DNA of 64,000 nucleotides from Dactylorhiza incarnata (lineage: Eukaryota; Streptophyta; Magnoliopsida; Asparagales; Orchidaceae): positions 744,001 through 808,000 of the forward strand of contig JAWHQI010000329.1 in the NCBI GenBank assembly GCA_033032865.1, in the 5' to 3' direction. The notes under the pieces were generated by a model. The model was not told where the DNA came from and did no database searches. It worked only from the letters and a program-made list of their open reading frames with translations. A program made the translations under genes and the position numbers. Shown here piece by piece: positions 43,101 to 52,100 of the stretch (the stretch's first letter is position 1; each line of letters starts with the position of its first letter).

Positions 43101-46100
43101 GAGAAATGTCATCTACGATCTGTGCACAATCAATGTAGGGCAACGGTGTGTCCTTCGGAATGAGGACCACACTAGGTGTCGGTTATTGCAGGACCACTGG
43201 ACTAGCCGGAATATCAATAGTCCGCACCTGGTCGACTAGAGGCGTCGATTGTGTGATGAAGAGTTATTTACGTTTGAGTGCAGTGGTCATGTCGTTGAAT
43301 AGGGTGATTATGGCGGTGCCGATTTCCATGGTTGACTTGTGAACGAACATCGTAGCCGTTGAATCGTATGGTGGTGTCGGCTTAGATGTCATTGTTAGGA
43401 TAAAATGTAATTAATTAATTACCGAATAAGTAATCAATTACTTATATTTTATTTGAATTTTTTTGAAAAAATAATGAATGAATAATTAATTAATCAAAGA
43501 AGTGACTAATCAATTAAATCAGATGAGAGGATGGACTTTGTAGGCAGACGACTAAAAAATGCATAAGGTTCAAGGGGTGTGGCGTTGGGCTCGAAAAAGG
43601 CGTGATGGAGAGATGGCGTGCAGGCAACGGTCAGACTTGCTCCGATCAAACAAACGGGATGTGACTGCCAACGCGTCATCACTCGTCGATGTTAAAGCCG
43701 AGCGGGAGCGTGTGGTCGCTTGTTAGAAGGAGAGAATGTGTCGGGTTGTCAACAGAGGCAATGATTGTATGTTGCTTTCGACGACGAGGATGTGTCGGTC
43801 TGCTGCGTCCACGACGACGATGCGCAGGGCCGAGGATTTAATGAAGGTGAAGCGCAGGGCAGCAACCTCGACAATGTTGCGATGCTTTGGATGGGCGAAG
43901 GTTCGAGAGTTGTTGTTGGACGGAAGAGTTGTTTCACTGAGATCGGCGGAGATGATTTCTCTGTTGCGCATGAGGAAGGGGCCGACGGCTGGAAGCAGTA
44001 GATGGAAGGAGGCGCGATCAGACGATGGTAGCACAGGGACCTTTTCACTCGTGCGTGAATGGAGAAGGTGGAAACAGTGCCACTGCATGGGATTGCGGAT
44101 GTCGATGAGGAAAAAGGCTTGCGGTTGCTAATGTTGGTTGCGGAAAAGAGGAAGACCGAGGGCTCTGATACCAAGTTGTTATGGGTCTAGCCCATAACGT
44201 CGGTAGAGTAGTCAGGGGATGAGCGGAGGCGGAGATGACGGAGGCGGAGGATACTGTAGAGTCAGAATCGCGGCTGCCTAGGTGGGGTGTGCTCAGAGAG
44301 AGAGCTACCACAATATCTTGAAGATAAGGAAATATAATGAAGATAAGGAAATAGAATTATTAGTTGATAATCCTTTGTTATATGCGTTTTTATATATTGT
44401 TGGATATTCTAGTGTTTTAAAATTATATATTTTTTTTTATTTCTTTTGTTTTCATTTCATTGAAATTTTCAATTTGTTGTGAAAGGACTTAGGCTCTATT
44501 TGGCGGGGCATTTTGAGAGCTGCACGCCACAGTTTTTAAAACCACCCCACCAAACAAAAAAATAACGCCGCAGTTCAAACCGCCGCCGCAGTAGAATCGC
44601 GAAAAACCTACGATTCATAGTCGTGATATTTTCTCACGACTCCTGATCGCAGAGAGTCGCGATTCTCTTCTGCCCTAGCGGCCTAGCGCGAACTAGTTCC
44701 TCCTCGCGACATTTCCCACCTCGCGATTCTCTTCTTCCAGCGGCCCCGTCGACGGCGACATCTCCCACCGGCAGTGCTCTTCACAACCACGAGTATCCCT
44801 TCCAGCGCCCCTATCGCCGGCGATGAAGAAGAAGAAGCTCCTAAAGGTAGGTCTTTCTTCTCCCATCACTTATTTGGTCGTTCTTCTTCCTTCTTCCATA
44901 CCTATCTCCGACGGCTAGGTTCTGACTGTATTTTCATGTTTGCATGATGTATTTGGCTCCTTTCTTCTCGATTTCTTCATCAAATCTGTGAGGTATCCCC
45001 CCTTTCCGTTTCTTGGTTTTTCCCCCCTATTGCCCAGGTCTGTGTTTTTATTCTATCCTTAAATTCAATTTGTTGGTGATAAAATAATTGCATTAGAATT
45101 TTTGGATTCAATACAAGCATTATCCCCTTGAAATTCATCTAAATGGTGTATTATAACAATGTTGAATTCCCCAATCTTTTTTTAGCATTTTTGGATTGAG
45201 TGGAAGTTTACTGTTTTTTATTTGGATTGCTGTGTATGTTTGGTCCCGTAGATGGGCAAATCAAAAGATGGTGGAATATCGGCCAATTAGGAGTCATCCC
45301 ATGTTCTTTTATTCTGCGATCTCTGTATCCGAGAGATAGATTTAGGGAATAGACCAACCACTCATTTCAATAAAGAGGGTTGGGTCAATTTGATGAAAAA
45401 CTTTAAGGAGCGAACTGGTTTAGACTACAGTCGTGCACAAATGAAAAATAAGTGGGATTAATTGAAGCATGATTGGAAATTATGGCGCGAAATTAAAAGA
45501 GGCGAGACAGGGCTTGGTTGGAACCCTACTAAACAGACAATAGACGCTTCTGATGATTGGTGGAAGGAAAGAATTGAGGTTAGATTTTATGTTGATTTTT
45601 ATTTATTTTTATTGGTTTTACTATATTCCATGTCTAACACTTATTTCAATTTTATAGATGATCTCTCATGCGAAGAAATTCTGGTTTGCTGCAATACCTC
45701 CAGAGCTTGAAGATAAATTAGAGAAAATGTTCAGCTTGGTTGTTGCTACAGGAGATAATGTTTGTATGCCTTCTTCTGGAGAGCCGCCTTCTCTTTTCTC
45801 CCAGACTGACACCTTATCAGGGGATGATGAAGACCATAACATAGAACACAATAACACACAAGCATTTGCACTGAAGATATTGGGCCAGCTACACCTGGTC
45901 AAAGTTCCCAAAGCGGAGTTGCTTCAAAAAGAAAACGCAAGGGGAAGAAGCTAGATATGGGGGTAAAACAGGTTATGTTATCACATGTTGAAAAGTTATG
46001 TTCCTCTTTTGATGTTATTATGCAGCGTGTTGCAGCACATGTTGTTCCATCGAGTATATACTTATTGCGAGAGGCTATTCAAGAACTAGAGAAATATCCA

Positions 46101-49100
46101 GAGATCTTCGAGGGCCGTCAGTTATATCATTTTGCCACAATACATTTCCAAACTCCAGTGAATCGAGTGACCTTCTTGAGTATACCAAAGGATAGGAGGG
46201 TGGAATGGCTCAAGACCCACTAAATGAATTCGCTTAACTGATGTCTTTTTTCTATGTTATTTCTATTTCGGACTTTTGTGCTTTTGATGATCATCAACTT
46301 CATTTCTTCTGATGCTTTTGAAACTTCAAGTATTTGTTTAGATATTGTCACTTATGAAATATTTTATATATTGGTAATGATTATTGTTTCATTTTTTAGG
46401 CTACTAGAATGTCAACAGAGAATCATGATGATGATGTTAACATGAATGATGATGATGAACTAGTATTAAATTATTGTGCAACTCCTCAATAAGAATGTGC
46501 TCACTTTGTCAATCTCGTTGTATCTATTGTATGTGTGATCACTGAGTATGCCTCTTTATTTTGTGATAAAACACCTTGCATGACATTATCTCAGACCGGG
46601 CATAAATGGCTAAGTGAATTATTTGGCAAACATCCTGCGAGGTTTCACAACATGTTTCGAATGACAGGTGATTTTTTTATTTGCTAGCATTGTTAGAGTA
46701 AAATCACGGTTTAAAAGGAACACAAAGAACCCAAGCTAGTGATGTATTGACAATCACAATTTATATTTTGGGACACAATGAAACAGTCAGAAAAGCAAGT
46801 GAACGATTCCAACATTCTACGGAGACTATAAGTCGGTTATTCATGATAGGTCTTCGTGCTCTGACTAATCTATCCATGAACATCATAGCTCCTACTAATC
46901 CTCAGTTTCGTGTTATTCCTTCACACATACAAAATGATGAAAGATATATGCCATTTTTTACAAGATTGTATTGGAGCGATTGATGGCACACATATTGATG
47001 CATGGATACCTGTTGAAAATCAAGTGTCGTACATTGGTCCTCGCGGAAGCCCGACTCAAAATGTGATGGCGGTTTGCGACTTTAATATGTGTTTTACTTA
47101 TGTTGTTCCTGGTTGGGAGGGTTCTACATATGACAGCCGCATATATCATCGTGCAGTAAGGGATCCGACATATATGATGTTTTACTTCATTTTTTTTGCA
47201 ATATGTTATTATAGTCCAATCTTTTTCGATATTGAAGGTAAATATTATCTTGTGGATGTTGGTTATCCATTAGAAAAAGGGCTTCTGAAACCTTTTCTGG
47301 AAACTAGATATCACTTGTCGGACTTTACTCTGGGGAATCGCCCAATAGAAGGATGTCGTGAGATATTTAATAAAGCACACTCCTCGCTCCGTAGTGTGAT
47401 CGAAAGGAGGTTTGGTGTATGGAAGAAAAAGTGGGGCATACTTAACAAAATGCCTAGTTTGATTTCTCAAAGCAGTATGACATTGTGGTGGCTACAATGG
47501 CGCTGCATAACTTTATTAGAAGATATCCATCGCGTTATAACCCCGAGTTTGATGTATGTGATGGGAACGAAAGCATTGTTCATGCAGAGGCGTACGTGTT
47601 GCGATCAAACAATTGTCTGAACTATCGATACAAATCCGAATATTGCACCTAGTACATTTGAAGGAACGGGAGCTACTGAAATGTCAAACATCAGGGACTT
47701 CATAGCGGATCAACTCAAGGAATATCACAGGTATAATACATTGTGGTATTTAATATTGTAAACTATATTGACTATAAATATAAAATTCATTAACTATATT
47801 ACTTTTATTATGCAGTTGACATTCGATGATCGAGAGATATGGTTAATGTTCAAGACGGATCACGCTTATAAGTTTTTTGTATATACCTAATGATTAGTGT
47901 ATGTTATTTTTAATAAAATTTTGGAGTGTTTAATATGAACTAAGTTAATTTGTTTGCTTTAAGTTATTGTTGTTTATCACTAATTTTAAAAAAAAAAATC
48001 CACCGCACAGTTGTTTTGTCAAACAGCTTCTTCGTTTGAAACAGCACCGCAAACGTTGTTCTTCCAAACAGTTTCACAGATTCTGTCATCACTCTGCAAA
48101 ACAGCTGATTATTCCACCACTTCTTCTTCAGTCGCTGCAGCTGAGCCAAACAGAGCCTTAATTGACATGTTTATAATGAGTTGTCTCTTTAGTGAACCAC
48201 CTCCAACTTATCTTGGTAGTTATTCTTTTGAACAATACTACTTTCCTTTCAGGTTGCATCTATTGGATGTGCCTATGTTGTGTGCCCGGCTTGAGATCAA
48301 GTCAAGGGATTTGAGTCCCCCTTCTTGGATCCCGGAGGAGTTAATCGGCGGAGGAAGTTGTGAGAAGCGGCAATGCGAGCTAGGTCGGCGGAGGCGGGCA
48401 TTGTTTCCTTGCTTGACCTGCGGGTTACATGAGGAAGAGAGAAGGAAAGTGGGGAAAGTGGAAGAGAGACAGAGAGAGAAAAGAGAGGAGAGAGAAAGAG
48501 AATTTGGAAATAATAACTTGTTACTTCTAAAGTGTCCAAACCCATCTCATGTAAGGTTCAACCCGGTTCAAGAGCTCCTCACATGGGCCATAACACAAGT
48601 GAGATGAGATATAATATAACGTGGACAATTTAAAGCATAAATATACGATAACATGCGAGATAAAAATACGATCACTCCTTGGTGGATTAACTCGACGTTG
48701 ATATATTCGCCCCCCCCCCCCCCCAAGGGTCCATAACATCTCCTTCCCCGTCGAGAGCCAGCTTGTCCTCAAGCTATAAAGGCAAGCGAACCAATGGCTC
48801 AGTCGGAGGGGCACCCACGAATGGTATCAGTTGAGACACATGGAGAATGTCGTGTATGCAAGCCTCTGGTGGGAGTTGGAGCTGATAGGCCACCCCGTCG
48901 ATGCGTTGGAGAATCTGAAATGGGCCGTAGTATTTGGGGCCCAAATTGTTGGAGGGAAGAGCAGAGGCCGAGGCCTGACGGTAAGGTCGGTGTTTCGGCC
49001 AAACCTAATCATTGATGGCGAAGGAAAGCTCGTAGTGGCCTTGGTTGTATGCAAGTTCCATGTGGTGCTGAGCTTGGAGGAAACGCTCTTGCGTGGTAGT

Positions 49101-52100
49101 CAAAATCGGATCCCAGACGAGGAGCTCCTGGTCGACGGTCTCAAGCAAGGCGGTGCCACCGCTGTAGGATAGTATGCGAAGAGGATCCCTCCCATAAATC
49201 AGTCGAAAGGGCGTAGTCTGCAGCGCGGTGTGGTAAGAGGTGTTGTGACAGTATTCGACCCAAGGTAACCACCTGACTCAGTCCTTGGGACGATCCCTTG
49301 TGATGCAGCGCAAATACATTTCCACTGTGTGGTTAACCACCTCGGTCTGCCCATCGGACTGCGAATGGTAGGCGATGGAGAAGGACAATTTGGTGTCGTT
49401 GAGAGTGAAAAATTCCTTCCAAAATCGACTGGTAAAAATCTTGTCGCAGTCGGATACGATGCTCTCCGGCATCCCATGCAGACGGAACACGCCGTCAAAG
49501 AAAATTCACACGACAGTTTCAGCAATAAAGGATCGGGCCAAGGCAATGAAGTGTGCCCCCTTGAACAAGCGAGCAACGACAACCATGAGAACGGTCTAGC
49601 CATTGGAGGTGGGCAGCCTCTCCACAAATCCAAGGGCACGCTGCCCAGATCTGAGTCGGAACCAGCAATGGATGCAATAAGCTAAAAGGAAAGAGATGAT
49701 TTGTCTTATTCTTTTGGCAAAGCAGGCCGCAATGAATTCTTGCGCCCTGCGACGTAGGCCTTCCAAAAGAACTCCGCGCGAATGCGATGCAGGGTCTTGT
49801 GGACCCCTTCGTGTCCTCGGCCATAGGTGTCCTCCAAAATGGTGGAAAGGGAGGAAGTGGAATCCAAGTATAGCCAGTCCTTGTAGAAGATGAGACACTC
49901 ACGAGTGGTCCAACAACGGGGAAGGAGGCCCTCGTCAATATGGTGATGGAGCTCGGATAAAGTCGGAGAAGTCTGGATCTCATGGCGTAAAGATGAGAGG
50001 AATGCGGCTGTGGGGCAGGAGATGAAAAAAAGAGTGCCCTCGGCGGAACGCTCCAGCGGACAGAGCTTCAGATTCACGGTTTTTAAGTCCCCCGACTTGT
50101 ATTCCACGCGGAAATTGAATCTAAGAAGTCTGTTTACCCAACATTGTTGCGGCACAATAATGAGGCGTTGCTGAAGAAGGTACTTTAGGTTGAAGTGGTC
50201 AGTGTCGATTAGAAAAGTGCTCCCCCAGAGATAGGACCGCCAGTGTTGGACGGCCTTGGCAAGGCCTATCAACTCATGTTCATGCGTCGGCAACTTAAAA
50301 TGGTGAAGCGTTGACTTTCGACTGAAATACGCAAAGGGGTGTCCTTGTAGTTGCAATACGGCCCCACAGCCCTAGCCCAAGGCGTCACACTTCACATGAA
50401 ACTCCTGTGAAAAATCTGGAAGACGCAAGACCGGTGCGGAAACCAAGGCCTGTTGGAGCTCCCGAAAAGCCGTTGTGGCAACGTCATCCCAAACAAACGG
50501 AGGCCAAGAGATCCACCAACGATTCGGCACGGTACTATAGCCCGAGATGAAGCGGCGGTAGTAACCGGTGAGGCCAAGAAAAATCTGCGGAGGTCGAGCG
50601 GCGTTTGGGGGGTGGGCCAAGCGACCATGCCTTGGATTTTCTCTGGGTCGGCTAAGACTCCCTGATCTGCACCACGTGGCCTAAGTAGGCGACGCTACCC
50701 ATGCCGAAAGAGCACTTCATGGCCTTGAGAACGAGGCGGCGATGGTGAGTCGATGGAGAACTATGCGGAGGTGTTGTAAATGCTCGGCCCAGGACTTATT
50801 GTACATCAAAATGTCATCAAAACACAAGCACGTATTTACGAAGCAGGGCTTGGGATACCTCATTCATCGAGGCTTGAAAAGTGGAGGGGGAAATCGTGAG
50901 CCCAAAAGGCATAACCAATAATTAGAAGTGGCCCAGATGTGTCTTGAAAGCGGTCTTATCTACATCGGCGGCGGCCAGCGCACCTGATGATATCACGAGT
51001 ACAAGTCCAACTTAGAGAAGAAACAGGCGACATGCAACTCATTCAGAAATTCTTCAACCACTGGAATGAGAAATTTATCTTTGACTGTCTTGGAATTCAG
51101 TTCTTTGTAGTCCACGTAGAAGCGCCACGTGTTGTCCTTTTTGTGCACTAAAAGGACAGACATAGAGAACGGAGACACGGTGCGCCGGATGATCCCATGT
51201 TGAAGCATAACGATGCACTGACATTCAATCTCATCCTTCTGGAGGATGGGATAACAATATGGTCGGACGACTACGGGTCGGGAGTTGTGCCCGGTGGAAT
51301 ACAGATGCAGTGGTCCTAGCTGCGGATCGAGGGGATGCCAACTGGTGGTGTGAATGTATCGCCAAAATCCTGTAGGAGTTGGTGGAGGTCAGGAGAAGCT
51401 CCCCCCACAGACCACAGTCGAGTCGGCAGCCAAGTGTGGAGGTCCCTGGACCAAGAAGGAAGAGATCCATGTCATCGGGGCATTGTCTACTATAAAGGCA
51501 ACGTATATGGCTCCCAAGAGATTTGTTGGAACAGGCTCCGTTCCTAAATTTGCGTCTGGTACCAATCAGGAGGGTACTCACGTGATTCATTTTTTGCGCG
51601 TGGGGCCGGAAAGAGGGGAAGTCGGCGAGCGCGAGCAGGAGCGATCTCCACGGAGATTATTTTCGATCTCCGTGGAGATCATCCCGGAGTCCGGGACACG
51701 GAGGCAAATTTTTTGCCTATTACTGAGACTGTTAAGGAAGCTATTTGGCTTAAGGAGCTTAGAAATTTTGTTTGAGATGCAAGTTGGTATCGTGTTCTGT
51801 GACAGTCGGAGTGCTATTTTTGTCACTAAAGACCGTTTGTATCATGAGAGGCCGAAATATGTTGATGTACGCTACCACTTCGTCAAAGATGTTATTGCTT
51901 GTGGTGATGTTGTTGCAAACAATATCGATACTGCTGATAATCCTGGACATATGTTGATAATTTGGTTCCAGTGACAAACTTCAAGCATTGCATGAACCTA
52001 ACCCATTCACATTAAATGGATGTGTAGAAGTTCAACTGTTTTGCGTTATATCGTATTTATCTCGAGGAGGAGATTGTTAAGGAATGAATCCAAATTCAAA

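Larger units (their letters stand above)
44492..48157 (+). mobile_element. PIF/Harbinger DNA transposon, complete ends, target duplication TTA
   Basis: The left end GGCTCTATTTGGCGGGGCAT and right end GAGCCAAACAGAGCC form inverted repeats of about 13 bp. TTA flanks both sides (44489-44491 and 48158-48160), the usual target of this superfamily. It carries two coding units, a Myb/SANT-like ORF and a DDE transposase. It is in PSRP2 intron 1, antisense. The same terminal repeat is found on the Tourist-like MITEs in this window. Confidence 0.92.

Noticed and set aside
43723..44174. Overlapping ORFs of 120-140 codons on both strands
   Set aside because: No family resemblance; they lie in the non-coding interior of the LARD-like element.
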